A model generated the notes under the pieces. The model searched no databases. It was not told the DNA's origin and saw nothing but the letters and a program-made list of their open reading frames with translations. A stretch of 20,702 nt of DNA, taken from positions 1 to 20,702 of the forward strand of contig CABUVF010000015.1 in the NCBI GenBank assembly GCA_902494945.1. The letters run 5' to 3'. Source of the DNA: an uncultured Collinsella sp. GTDB lineage: Bacteria > Actinomycetota > Coriobacteriia > Coriobacteriales > Coriobacteriaceae. Position numbers and translations under genes: made by a program. Below, piece after piece: positions 7,895-16,148 of this stretch (within the stretch, counting starts at the first letter, position 1; the number at the start of each line of letters is the position of its first letter).

Positions 7895-9256
7895 ATGGAT
7901 ACTGTTCTGAGCGTTCTCTCATCGGTCTTTTGGGGCCTGCTGATGCTTTCCGTCCTCGTGTTTTTGCACGAGGGCGGCCACTTTTTGGCGGCGCGTGCCT
8001 GCGGCGTCCGTGTGACCGAGTTCTTTTTGGGCCTGCCGTGCCGCTTTGACATACATTACACGTCGCGTCGCATTGGAACCAAGTTTGGCGTGACCCCGCT
8101 GCTGCTGGGTGGCTACGCTGCCATCTGCGGTATGGATCCGACCGATGTTTCGTGTGCCGACCGCGTGCTCGCGGCTATCTATCGTCATGGTCGCGTGACC
8201 GTGGCCGACCTTGCTGTCGAGCTCGAGCTTTCCGAGGAGGATGTGCTCGAGGCATGCGCCCTTTTGCTGGGCTGGGGCTCCATCGCGCCCTGGTATGAGG
8301 AAGGGGAGAAGCCCTCGCCGAGCTACTATCCCACCAAATATCAGACGTTGCCGCGAGACAAGGCAGGCTATACCACCTTTGATGGTCGCCGTTTCGATCG
8401 CGAACATGCGACTGCCGAGGGCGATGTGTGGGAGCTGCCGTGCGGCGAGGCCGAGTTCCTTGCGCAAGAGCGCTCGCACACCTATCTTGGCCAAGGCTTT
8501 CTCAAGCGCGCCTTTATGCTGCTCGCGGGCATTATCGTCAATATCTTGACGGGTTTTTTGCTCCTTATGAGCATCTATTCCATTGCGGGTGTCACCGTGC
8601 CGATGGATACCAACGTGATCGGTCAGGTTGACGAGGGGTCTATTGCCGCCAAGGCGGGTATCGAGGGCGGCGACGCGATCCTTTCGGTTGACGGTGTCTC
8701 ATGTTCCACTTGGATGGATGTCTACGATGCCATCGGCAAGGCTGCCGGTAAGGACGATATCGCCATCGAGTACGAGCGTGACGGCAAGCAGCATTCGACC
8801 ACGGTTGCGCTCAAAGAGGACGAGCGCCTAGGTGTGTATGCCTCTACGCAGGTGGTCCGTTTAGACCCCATCACGTCGGCTCGCCTGTCGTTTTCCTATG
8901 TCGTGCAGACAGCGGATGGCGTGATGCGCCTGCTCCAGCCGCAGCATACGATGGAGATTCTCGATCAGTCTTCTTCGATCGTGGGTATTAGCGTTATGTC
9001 CTCACAGGCCGCTGCTGCCGGCCCTGCCACGTTCCTTTCCTTTGCCGCCCTCATTTCGTTCTCGCTTGGCTTTATGAACCTGCTGCCCATCTCACCACTC
9101 GATGGCGGCAAGCTGGTCATCGAGATCATTCAAAAGATTGCGGGCCGCGAGCTGCCGCTCAAAGTGCAGACAATCGTCAGCTATGTCGGCATCGCGCTCT
9201 TTGCACTGCTGTTTGTCTATATGCTTCGTTCCGACATCCTTCGATTTATTCTGTAG
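7895..9256 (+). CDS. rseP: RseP-like site-2 protease (M50) with inserted winged-helix-like region
   Basis: Intramembrane zinc metalloprotease. Counting from ATG 7895 (453 aa), TM1 contains the active-site HEGGH (residues 25-29), followed by GGYAAICGM (72-80, the membrane-reentrant beta loop). A PDZ domain is at about 240-320 (DEGSIAAKAGIEGGDAILSVDG), and the second catalytic motif NLLPISPLDGGK at 395-406 supplies the third zinc ligand D403. Between the reentrant loop and TM2 (YLGQGFLKRAFMLLAGIIVNIL, 197-218) there are ~117 residues instead of the usual 20-30. Residues ~88-133 of the excess read like a helix-turn-helix with wing. The ribosome binding site is weak: AAGGA at 7875-7879 is 15 bases from ATG 7895 and abuts an in-frame TTG at 7880. 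Family members cleave anti-sigma factors or signal peptides; the substrate here is unknown. Confidence 0.93.
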   Translation: MDTVLSVLSSVFWGLLMLSVLVFLHEGGHFLAARACGVRVTEFFLGLPCRFDIHYTSRRIGTKFGVTPLLLGGYAAICGMDPTDVSCADRVLAAIYRHGRVTVADLAVELELSEEDVLEACALLLGWGSIAPWYEEGEKPSPSYYPTKYQTLPRDKAGYTTFDGRRFDREHATAEGDVWELPCGEAEFLAQERSHTYLGQGFLKRAFMLLAGIIVNILTGFLLLMSIYSIAGVTVPMDTNVIGQVDEGSIAAKAGIEGGDAILSVDGVSCSTWMDVYDAIGKAAGKDDIAIEYERDGKQHSTTVALKEDERLGVYASTQVVRLDPITSARLSFSYVVQTADGVMRLLQPQHTMEILDQSSSIVGISVMSSQAAAAGPATFLSFAALISFSLGFMNLLPISPLDGGKLVIEIIQKIAGRELPLKVQTIVSYVGIALFALLFVYMLRSDILRFIL

Positions 9257-9269
9257 GGGAGTGTTTGGA

Positions 9270-10352
9270 TTGTCTTTATCCCATCCTTTGCCTCGCGAGT
9301 TGACGCGCCCCGTGCATGTGGGCGGCGTGCAGATCGGTGGCGGCGCGCCTGTGGTGGTCCAATCTATGACCTGCACCGATACTGCTGATGCCCAGGCAAC
9401 GCTTGCGCAGGTGTGCGCGTTGGCGCAGGCTGGCTGCGATATCGTGCGCGTGAGTGTGCCCACCGAGGCCGCACTTGAGGGTTTCCGCACCATCTGCGCC
9501 GAGTCTCCGGTGCCGATTGTCGCCGATATCCACTTTAACCATAAACTCGCCATTGGTGCCGTTGAGGCCGGTGCTGCCAAGCTGCGCATCAATCCCGGCA
9601 ATATTGGCGATTGGGCCAAGGTTGACGCGGTGATCGATGCTGCGGGTGCCGCGGGCTGTGCGATTCGTATCGGCGTCAATGCCGGTTCGCTTGAGCAGGA
9701 TATCGCCGAGCGCGACGACCTCACGCAGCCCGAAAAGCTCGTGATGTCGAGCGAGCGTTTCGTCAAGCATTTTGAAGACCGCGGCTTTACGAACATTGTG
9801 CTTTCGGCTAAGGCCCATAGCGTGCAAACGACGCTCGATACCTATCGAGCCCTGTCGCGTGAGATTCCCCACGTTCCGCTCCACCTGGGCGTGACGGAGG
9901 CGGGGACCAAGCTTCAGGGCACCATCAAGAGCTCTGTAGGCTTGGGTATCTTGCTTTCCGAAGGCATCGGTGACACCATGCGTGTGTCGCTCACGGCCGA
10001 TCCGGTTGAGGAGCCGCCGGTCGCCTGGGGAATTCTACAGTCGCTGGGCCTGCGTCGCCGTGGTCCCGAGATTGTCTCGTGCCCCACGTGCGCCCGCTGC
10101 CAGGTTAACCTGATTCCCATCGCCGAGGAGGTCACCGAGCGGCTTAAGAACTATGCCGCGCCGCTTTCGATTGCCGTCATGGGATGTGCCGTTAATGGCC
10201 CCGGTGAGGCTTCTGATGCCGACCTGGGCGTTGCCTGCGGACGTGGTCAGGCTCTGCTCTTTTCGCATGGCCAGATCATTGGTAAAGTAGCTGAGGACCA
10301 AATTGTCGACGCGCTTATGGCCGAGGTCGACAAGCTTATTGAGGAGAAGTAA
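9270..10352 (+). CDS. ispG: 4-hydroxy-3-methylbut-2-enyl diphosphate synthase (GcpE)
   Basis: Reductive conversion of MEcPP to HMBPP, the penultimate MEP-pathway step, by a [4Fe-4S] enzyme. With TTG 9270 the protein is 360 aa. The N-terminal TIM barrel has VVVQSMTCTDT, ADIHFNHKLAI, LRINPGNIGDW and RIGVNAGSLE. The C-terminal cluster domain has SCPTCARC and MGCAVNGPGEA, giving the expected ligands C271, C274, C306 and E313. The frame is open upstream to 9102, but that part overlaps the end of rseP and is not homologous. TTG 9270 is preceded by GGGGAG (about 9256-9260); GTG 9261 is a less likely alternative. The stop abuts the proS ATG. Confidence 0.96.
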   Translation: MSLSHPLPRELTRPVHVGGVQIGGGAPVVVQSMTCTDTADAQATLAQVCALAQAGCDIVRVSVPTEAALEGFRTICAESPVPIVADIHFNHKLAIGAVEAGAAKLRINPGNIGDWAKVDAVIDAAGAAGCAIRIGVNAGSLEQDIAERDDLTQPEKLVMSSERFVKHFEDRGFTNIVLSAKAHSVQTTLDTYRALSREIPHVPLHLGVTEAGTKLQGTIKSSVGLGILLSEGIGDTMRVSLTADPVEEPPVAWGILQSLGLRRRGPEIVSCPTCARCQVNLIPIAEEVTERLKNYAAPLSIAVMGCAVNGPGEASDADLGVACGRGQALLFSHGQIIGKVAEDQIVDALMAEVDKLIEEK

Positions 10353-12074
10353 ATGACTCGAGCAATGTATATGTCTAAGCTCTATGCGCCGACGCTTAAA
10401 GAGGATCCGGCGGACGCTGAGCTCGCCAGCCACCGCCTGTTGCTCCGTGCCGGCATGATCCGCAAGGAGGCCGCCGGCCTGTATTCCTATCTGCCGCTTG
10501 CTTGGCGCTCGATCCGCAAGATTGAGAACATCGTGCGCGACGAGATGGACGCTGCCGGCGCCCAGGAGCTTATGATGCCCATCATGGTCGATGCCGAGCT
10601 GTGGCGTGAGTCCGGCCGTATCGATGCCTATGGCAAGGAGCTTGTGCGCTTTGATGACCGCCACGGCCGCGAGTTTGTGCTCGGACCCACGCACGAGGAG
10701 ACCGTGACTGCCCTGGTGCGCAATGAGTTGCGTTCCTACAAGCAGCTGCCAGTGAACCTCTATCACATCCAGGATAAGTTCCGCGACGAGTTCCGTCCCC
10801 GTTTTGGCTTGATGCGCGGTCGCGAGTTCATCATGAAGGACGCCTACAGCTTCTCTGCTACGCAGGAGAGCCTGCAGGAGGAGTACGACAAGATGAAGCA
10901 GGCCTATGCCAACATTTGCGAGCGCTGCTACATCAAGGCCTTGCCCGTCGTTGCCGACTCCGGCGAGATCGGTGGCGATACCTCCGTCGAGTACATGGCT
11001 TTGGCCGACGCCGGCGAGGCTTCGCTCGTCTACTGCGACGATTGCGGCTTTGCTGCCGATGACGAGGCCGCAAGCACCAAGGTCGTTGTGACCGAGGGTC
11101 CTGGCGACGGTACGCTTACCAAGGTCGAGACTCCGGGCATGGGCACCATCGAGGCCGTTGCAAAGTTCTTTGGCTTCCCCGAGAACGGTACGCGAAAGTC
11201 GCTGGCGTTGATCGATGCCGAGGGCAAGCCAGTCGTGGCCATTGTCCCGGGCGACCACGAGCTCAATGACTGCAAGGCCGAGCACGTCTTTGGCAAGGGC
11301 TATCGCATGATGACCGACGAGGAGCTCCAGACCTACGGTCTGCACAAGGGCTTTATCGGACCGGTTAACTTGCCCGAGGGCATCCGTCTGGTGTGCGACG
11401 AGAGCCTGCGCGAGTCCAAGCAGTGGGCCTGCGGTGCCAACGAGGTCGATTATCACTTTACCGGTGCCTGCCCCGAGCGCGACTTTACCGTCGATGAGTG
11501 GGCAGATCTGGTCACCGTCGTTGCCGGCGATCCCTGCCCGCACTGCGGCAAGCCGCTCTCCGCAGCCCGCGGCATCGAGGTCTCCCAGGTCTTCCAGCTG
11601 GGCACCAAGTATTCCGAGGCCATGGGTGCCACCTTTATGGACGAGGACGGCAAGGAGAAGCCGCTGATCATGGGTTGCTACGGCGTTGGTGTGTCCCGCT
11701 CGCTTGCTGCCGTCGTGGAGCAGCACAACGACGAACACGGCATCGTCTGGCCGGTCTCCGTTGCCCCGTACGAGGTCGCGGTGATTCCGCTCGATCCCAA
11801 GAAGGAGGAGTGCGCTAACGTTTGCGACCAAATCGTCGAGGGCCTGTGCGCCGAGGGTATCGAGGTTGTCGTCGATGACCGTGACGAGCGTCCCGGCTTT
11901 AAGTTTGCCGATAACGACCTCATGGGCTTCCCGTATCAGGTCGTTCTGGGTAAGCGTGGCCTCAAGAATGGTACTGTGGAGCTCAAGGACCGTGCCACGG
12001 GCGAGCGTGAGGACGTGGCGATCGACGAGGTCGTCGCCAAGGTTGCCGAGCTTGTTAAGGCGGCCCGCCGTTAA
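10353..12074 (+). CDS. proS: Prolyl-tRNA synthetase, bacterial type with editing domain
   Basis: Class II synthetase charging tRNA-Pro; 573 aa, standard for the bacterial architecture. Motif 2 is in FRDEFRPRFGLMRGREFIMKDAYSF and motif 3 in GCYGVGVSRSLAAVVEQ. Between them (about residues 230-385) is the INS/YbaK-like domain that hydrolyses Ala-tRNA-Pro, including the GDHELNDCKAEHVFG segment with its conserved lysine. A CPHCGK plus GIEVSQVFQLGTKYSEAM block precedes motif 3, and the anticodon-binding domain starts near PYEVAVIPLDP. The ATG is immediately after the ispG stop and uses GAGGAG (10341-10346); further in-frame ATGs at 10365 and 10371 are possible. It is the last gene of the operon. 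Confidence 0.97.
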   Translation: MTRAMYMSKLYAPTLKEDPADAELASHRLLLRAGMIRKEAAGLYSYLPLAWRSIRKIENIVRDEMDAAGAQELMMPIMVDAELWRESGRIDAYGKELVRFDDRHGREFVLGPTHEETVTALVRNELRSYKQLPVNLYHIQDKFRDEFRPRFGLMRGREFIMKDAYSFSATQESLQEEYDKMKQAYANICERCYIKALPVVADSGEIGGDTSVEYMALADAGEASLVYCDDCGFAADDEAASTKVVVTEGPGDGTLTKVETPGMGTIEAVAKFFGFPENGTRKSLALIDAEGKPVVAIVPGDHELNDCKAEHVFGKGYRMMTDEELQTYGLHKGFIGPVNLPEGIRLVCDESLRESKQWACGANEVDYHFTGACPERDFTVDEWADLVTVVAGDPCPHCGKPLSAARGIEVSQVFQLGTKYSEAMGATFMDEDGKEKPLIMGCYGVGVSRSLAAVVEQHNDEHGIVWPVSVAPYEVAVIPLDPKKEECANVCDQIVEGLCAEGIEVVVDDRDERPGFKFADNDLMGFPYQVVLGKRGLKNGTVELKDRATGEREDVAIDEVVAKVAELVKAARR

Positions 12075-12104
12075 TCGACGATTTCGCTTGTAGTTCGATA
12101 TACG

Positions 12105-12154
12105 GGACGGCCCCGCATTTTCTCCAGATCGGGGAGATGTGGGGCCGTCCTTTT
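12105..12154 (+). terminator. Intrinsic terminator after proS
   Basis: A 14-bp stem with one G-U pair (GGACGGCCCCGCAT at 12105-12118 with ATGTGGGGCCGTCC at 12137-12150), an internal CTCC/GGAG extension in the loop, and TTTT at 12151-12154. It ends the pyrH-proS operon. Confidence 0.9.
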
Positions 12155-12182
12155 ATCTTGTGGCATCCTCGATATCTGAAAG

Positions 12183-12219
12183 AAAAACCCCACAGCCCAT
12201 ATGAGCTGCGGGGTTTTCT
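12183..12219. terminator. Bidirectional terminator between proS and the phosphotransferase gene
   Basis: AAAACCCCACAGC (12184-12196) pairs with GCTGCGGGGTTTT (12205-12217) except for one A/C mismatch. It has A-rich sequence on the left and T-rich on the right, so it can stop transcription from both sides. It is the natural terminator of the minus-strand gene ending at 12253, and a second stop for proS. Confidence 0.8.
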
Positions 12220-12252
12220 TGTGCCTCCGATGCGAAATAAATCGCTCAGATA

Positions 12253-13017
12253 TTACTGATAATCGACGACGTCGATCCAGTTCTTCAGGAACTCATCGTT
12301 CACGTTGCGCTTACGAGCGAGCTCGGAAGCGGCGACGATGCTCGTCCACTGACGCACGACCTGCATGGGCATGTCGGCGCGGTCGCAGTAGAGCTCCAGG
12401 TAGGCCTCAGCCTGGTCCTTGCTGTTGAGGGCGAAGAGCAGGTAGGTGGTGGCAACGTCGGCAGCAGGGGAGCCCTGGGTGGCGTGTGCCCAGTCGCACA
12501 CATAGAGCTGGCCGTCGTCGCCGACGATGACGTTGGAGGGGTTGAAGTCGCCGTGGCAGACCTTGAACTCCTTGGTCATGCCGTCCAGACGCTCCTGAAG
12601 GTTGTAGCGCGTGGTGGCATTGAGCTGATCAAGGCTGTCGATCATGCGGGCGAACTTGTCGCGCTGACGGTTGAGCAGCGGGGAGGTGTAGCCGTGGATC
12701 TCGATCTGGAGGTCGACGAACATCTCGAGGTACTCACCAAAGCGCTGGGGCTCGGCAGTCATCTTCTCGGCAAGGGTGGTGCCCGGAACCTTCTCGGTCA
12801 CGAGCGCCCAGCCGTTGGCGTTCTCGAGCTGGGAAACCTCGAGAGCCTTGGGGCTGCGGATGCCGCACTCATTGATGCGGGCAAGATTCAAAGCCTCGTT
12901 GAACACGTCGGAGACAGGCTTGGTCTCGTTAAAGACCTTGACGATCTTGTCGCCCAGGTCGTAAACGACCTTGTTGCCACGGCGGACGAGCTCGGTCTTG
13001 GAATCGGGTAGCAGCAT
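12253..13017 (-). CDS. APH/choline-kinase-fold phosphotransferase, substrate unknown
   Basis: 254 aa. The protein has the aminoglycoside phosphotransferase/choline kinase fold: a small N-lobe with a probable ATP-binding lysine in KIVKVF (K24 or K27) and a helix-C acidic residue near E41, a hinge at ALVTEKVPGTTL (71-82), the catalytic loop HGDFNPSN (H155, D157, N162) and the metal-binding CDWAHATQGSPAADVA (D175). All catalytic residues are present, so it should be an active small-molecule kinase. The ATG at 13017 follows AAAGGA at seven bases. It lies 88 bases downstream of adhE on the same strand and is separated from it by a strong stem-loop. Sequence alone does not give the substrate; choline, ethanolamine, a sugar or an amine are all possible, and a resistance role is not supported. 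Confidence 0.8.
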   Translation of the reverse strand: MLLPDSKTELVRRGNKVVYDLGDKIVKVFNETKPVSDVFNEALNLARINECGIRSPKALEVSQLENANGWALVTEKVPGTTLAEKMTAEPQRFGEYLEMFVDLQIEIHGYTSPLLNRQRDKFARMIDSLDQLNATTRYNLQERLDGMTKEFKVCHGDFNPSNVIVGDDGQLYVCDWAHATQGSPAADVATTYLLFALNSKDQAEAYLELYCDRADMPMQVVRQWTSIVAASELARKRNVNDEFLKNWIDVVDYQ

Positions 13018-13049
13018 GGTTGCATCCTTTCAACGATGCGATAGAAGCG

Positions 13050-13088
13050 ACGGCGGGGGTGTGTGAAACACCCGTGCACCCCCGCCGT
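13050..13088 (-). other. 12-bp stem-loop between adhE and the phosphotransferase gene
   Basis: ACGGCGGGGGTG (13050-13061) pairs perfectly with CACCCCCGCCGT (13077-13088); the 15-base loop has a further small GTG/CAC hairpin. Read on the minus strand there is no T-run after the stem; a TTTTT run comes before it instead. It could be a U-tract-poor terminator of adhE, an mRNA 3'-end stabiliser that leaves partial readthrough into the kinase gene, or part of the kinase leader. Confidence 0.6.
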
Positions 13089-13105
13089 TAAAAACCGTGC
13101 TAGAA

Positions 13106-15754
13106 CTAGCAGACGGCGTAATCCTGAGGCTCGCGGCCGTAGTAGGCGTCCAGGTAGAGCTCCTTGATCTCGCTCATGAGCGGGTAGCGCGGGTTGGCGC
13201 CGGTGCACTGGTCGTTGAATGCCTGCTCGGTCATCTCGTCGAGGGTGTCGAGGAAGTACTGCTCGTCAACACCGTAGTCGGCGATGGTCTTCTTGACGCC
13301 GATGAAGTCCTTGAGTTCCTCGAGCTTCGTGATGAAGTTCTCGAAGACCTCCTTGTCGTCCTTGCCCTCGATGCCGCAGTACTTGGCCATCTCGGCGTAG
13401 TTGTGCAGCGCGTTGGGGTAAGGATACTGGGAGAAGGTACCCATCTTGACGGGAGCCTCAGCGGCGTTGTAGCGCATGACGCGGGTCAGGATGACGGCGT
13501 TGGCGAGGCCGTGGGGCAGGTGATGGAAGGCGCCGAGCTTGTGAGCCATGGAGTGGTTGAGGCCCAGGAAGGCGTTGGCGAAGGCCATACCGGCCATGCA
13601 AGAGGCGTTGTGCATCTCCTCGCGGGCATGCGGGTCCTTGGCGCCGTTCGTGAAGCTGGAGGGCAGGTTCTCGAAGACGAGCTTAGCAGCGCGCTCGGAG
13701 AGGCCCTTGGTGTAGTCGGAAGCCATGATGGAGACGTAGGACTCGATGGCGTGGGTCATGACGTCGATGCCGGAGGCAGCGGTCAGGCCGCGCGGGGCGG
13801 TCATGCAGTTGTCGGCGTCGACGATAGCCATGTTGGGGAGCAGCGCGTAGTCGGCGAGCGGCCACTTGATGCCGGTCTCCTTGTCGGTGATGATGGCGAA
13901 CGGCGTGCACTCGGAGCCGGTACCCGAAGAGGTCGGGACGGCGACGAAGTAGGCCTTCTTGCCCATCTCGGGGAAAGTGAAGATACGCTTGCGGATGTCC
14001 ATGAAGTCCATGGCCATGTCCTCAAACTTGCACTCGGGGTGCTCGTACATCATCCACATGATCTTGCCGGCGTCCATAGCGGAGCCACCGCCGACGGCGA
14101 TGATGACGTCCGGCTCAAAGAGAGCCATCTGCTTGGCGCCGCGACGTGCGCACTGCAGCGACGGATCGGGCTCGACGTCGTAGAAGCAGTCGTGGGCGAT
14201 GCCCATCTCGTCGAGCTTGGCCTCGATGGCGCGGGTGTTGCCATTCTTGAAGAGGAACTGGTCGGTGACGATGAAGGCGCGCTTCTTGCCCATGACGGTA
14301 CCGAGCTCGTCGAGGGCGACGGGCGTGGAACCCTTCTTGAAGTAGACCTTCTCGGGAGCGCGGAACCACAGCATGTTCTCACGGCGCTCGGCCACAGTCT
14401 TAACGTTGATCAAGTGCTTCACCCCAACGTTCTCGGAGACGGAGTTGCCGCCCCAGGAGCCGCAGCCCAGGGTCAGAGACGGCTTCATGCCAAAGTTGTA
14501 CAGGTCACCGATGCCGCCGTGCGAGGACGGGGTGTTGATGACGATACGGCAGGCCTTCATGACGTGCTCGAACAGGCTGATCTTCTCGGCCTGGGCGGGG
14601 TGCACGTACAGAGAGGCGGTGTGGCCCGGGCCACCGGCGAGCACCAGGTGCTCGGCCTTGTCGACGGCCTCCTGGAAGTCCTTGGCGTGGTACATGGCCA
14701 GGACCGGGGAGAGCTTCTCGTGGGAGAACTCCTCCTTGGCGGGGTCGGTGGAGGTGACCTCGGCGATCAGGATCTTGGTCTTGGCGGGAACCTCGATGCC
14801 GGCGAGCTCAGCGATCTTGGCAGCAGCCATGCCGGGGATGCGGTGATCGAGGGCGCCATTCTTGAACATGGCGGCACGCAGTGCCTCCATCTCGGCACCC
14901 TGCTTGACGAAGTAGCAGCCGCGCTTCTGGAACTCGGCCTTAACCTGGTCATAGATGGTGTCGATGACGGTCACGGACTGCTCGGAAGCGCAGATCATGC
15001 CGTTGTCGAAGGTCTTGGAGTGGATGATGGAGTTAACGGCGAGCAGCACGTCGGCGGTGTCGTCGATGACGACCGGGGTGTTACCGGCGCCAACCCCTAG
15101 GGCGGGCTTGCCCGAGGAGTAGGCGGCCTTGACCATGCCCGGGCCACCGGTGGCGAGGATGATGTCGACGTCGCGCATGACCATGTTGGTCAGCTCGATG
15201 GAGGGGACATCGACCCAGCCGATGATACCCTCGGGGGCGCCGGCCTTGACGGCGGCGTCAAGCACGAGCTTGGCGGCGGCGATGGTGCACTTGGCGGCAG
15301 CCGGGTGCGGGGAGATGATGATGGCGTTGCGGGTCTTCAGGCTGATCAGCGTCTTGAAGATCGCAGTGGAGGTGGGGTTGGTCGTCGGGATGACGGCGCC
15401 CACGATACCGATGGGCTCGGCGATCTTGGTGATGCCGTAGGCCTCGTCGCGCTCCAGAACGCCACAGGTCTTGGTGTTCTTGTAAGCGTTGTAGATGTAC
15501 TCTGCGGCGTAGTGGTTCTTGATGACCTTGTCCTCAAGAACGCCGCGGCCGGTCTCCTCGATGGCCATCTTCGCCAACGGGATACGAGCCTTGTTGGCGG
15601 CCATGGCGGCCTCATAGAAGATCTTGTCGACCTGCTCCTGCGTGTACGTAGCAAAAAGCGCCTGGGCCTCTCGCATCTGAGCGAGCTTAGCCTCAAGCGC
15701 CTCTACGTTGTCCACAATTGCGGGAGTAGTGTTTTCCGGTGACTTTTTCACCAT
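13106..15754 (-). CDS. adhE: Bifunctional acetaldehyde/alcohol dehydrogenase AdhE
   Basis: Reduces acetyl-CoA to acetaldehyde and then ethanol, consuming two NADH, for fermentative redox balance; AdhE typically forms long spirosome filaments. 882 aa, full length. The N-terminal CoA-acylating aldehyde dehydrogenase domain (about 1-445) has its catalytic cysteine in NGMICASEQS (C255). A linker leads to the C-terminal iron-dependent alcohol dehydrogenase (about 460-882) with AVGGGSAMDAGK (553-564) and the iron ligands D664, H668 (GIDVMTHAIE), H734 and H748 (GLNHSMAHKL...HHLPHG); each is shifted by the same +11 from the E. coli enzyme. The ATG at 15754 has an AAGGAG site five bases upstream. A phosphotransferase gene follows downstream. 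Confidence 0.98.
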   Translation of the reverse strand: MVKKSPENTTPAIVDNVEALEAKLAQMREAQALFATYTQEQVDKIFYEAAMAANKARIPLAKMAIEETGRGVLEDKVIKNHYAAEYIYNAYKNTKTCGVLERDEAYGITKIAEPIGIVGAVIPTTNPTSTAIFKTLISLKTRNAIIISPHPAAAKCTIAAAKLVLDAAVKAGAPEGIIGWVDVPSIELTNMVMRDVDIILATGGPGMVKAAYSSGKPALGVGAGNTPVVIDDTADVLLAVNSIIHSKTFDNGMICASEQSVTVIDTIYDQVKAEFQKRGCYFVKQGAEMEALRAAMFKNGALDHRIPGMAAAKIAELAGIEVPAKTKILIAEVTSTDPAKEEFSHEKLSPVLAMYHAKDFQEAVDKAEHLVLAGGPGHTASLYVHPAQAEKISLFEHVMKACRIVINTPSSHGGIGDLYNFGMKPSLTLGCGSWGGNSVSENVGVKHLINVKTVAERRENMLWFRAPEKVYFKKGSTPVALDELGTVMGKKRAFIVTDQFLFKNGNTRAIEAKLDEMGIAHDCFYDVEPDPSLQCARRGAKQMALFEPDVIIAVGGGSAMDAGKIMWMMYEHPECKFEDMAMDFMDIRKRIFTFPEMGKKAYFVAVPTSSGTGSECTPFAIITDKETGIKWPLADYALLPNMAIVDADNCMTAPRGLTAASGIDVMTHAIESYVSIMASDYTKGLSERAAKLVFENLPSSFTNGAKDPHAREEMHNASCMAGMAFANAFLGLNHSMAHKLGAFHHLPHGLANAVILTRVMRYNAAEAPVKMGTFSQYPYPNALHNYAEMAKYCGIEGKDDKEVFENFITKLEELKDFIGVKKTIADYGVDEQYFLDTLDEMTEQAFNDQCTGANPRYPLMSEIKELYLDAYYGREPQDYAVC

Positions 15755-15794
15755 TTGTGTCTCCTTGCGATCGGAGATTTACCCTACGCCTTGC

Positions 15795-15803
15795 ATGATA
15801 GCA
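15795..15803 (-). promoter_or_regulatory. Extended -10 element of the adhE promoter
   Basis: On the minus strand TGCTATCAT (15803-15795) is an extended -10, the same nine bases as at rpsB. No good -35 hexamer is visible 16-18 bases upstream. The predicted start near 15788 gives a leader of ~34 nt before the ATG. Confidence 0.55.
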
Positions 15804-15846
15804 AGAAATTATTCGGCGAACGGTCAGATTCCTCTAAAAGGCACAC

Positions 15847-15876
15847 TAAAACGCTTCAATAAACTGAAGCGTTTTA
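15847..15876. promoter_or_regulatory. 12-bp palindrome upstream of adhE, candidate operator
   Basis: TAAAACGCTTCA (15847-15858) and TGAAGCGTTTTA (15865-15876) are perfect inverted repeats around a six-base spacer, centred roughly 70 bases upstream of the predicted adhE start of transcription. A stem flanked by A and T runs could also be a bidirectional terminator, but no gene on either strand ends here. It does not match the Rex consensus (TTGTGAA...TTCACAA), the usual redox regulator of adhE in Gram-positives. Confidence 0.5.
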
Positions 15877-15967
15877 ACCATTTAACTAAAAGCCGAACGT
15901 CTTCTCCGGGCGAATTCCTAGTTTCCCCATGGCTATGGTGTGGAGTTTGTTCACTGTTTGTTCATTA

Positions 15968-16018
15968 CACTCATTGGGGACAGACTTATATGTGTGCTTT
16001 CACTCATTTGGGACAGAC
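15968..16018 (+). repeat. Left terminal inverted repeat of the RAYT element
   Basis: It contains an outer copy CACTCATTGGGGACAGACTT (15968-15987) and an inner, decayed copy CACTCATTTGGGACAGAC (16001-16018), 33 bases apart start to start. The outer 21 bases are identical to the complement of the outer right end. Confidence 0.88.
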
Positions 16019-16148
16019 ATCGATTTGTCATTTTGTCGTTTTGGGCATGTTTTTGTCGTTCATTGTATATAAATAGGTCACAGGCTCAGCATTTCGCGTT
16101 CCTTCTCTCCTTTTAGGTGTTGCCTGTACGGCTTTGAAAGGAGAGACC

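Noticed and set aside
6481..8052. 523-aa open frame on the minus strand opposite dxr
   Set aside because: Antisense to dxr, cdsA and rseP, whose motifs are all intact; no family resemblance.
10035..11831. 598-aa open frame on the minus strand opposite proS and the ispG end
   Set aside because: Same kind of antisense shadow, without a ribosome binding site or known domain.
12253..13017. Aminoglycoside resistance gene
   Set aside because: Only the general kinase fold is visible. The gene sits in a core metabolic context with matching base composition and no mobile flank, so a resistance role is unsupported.
13097..15100. 667-aa open frame on the plus strand opposite adhE
   Set aside because: Shadow of adhE codon bias; low-complexity Leu/Val/Gly/His composition and no recognisable motif.
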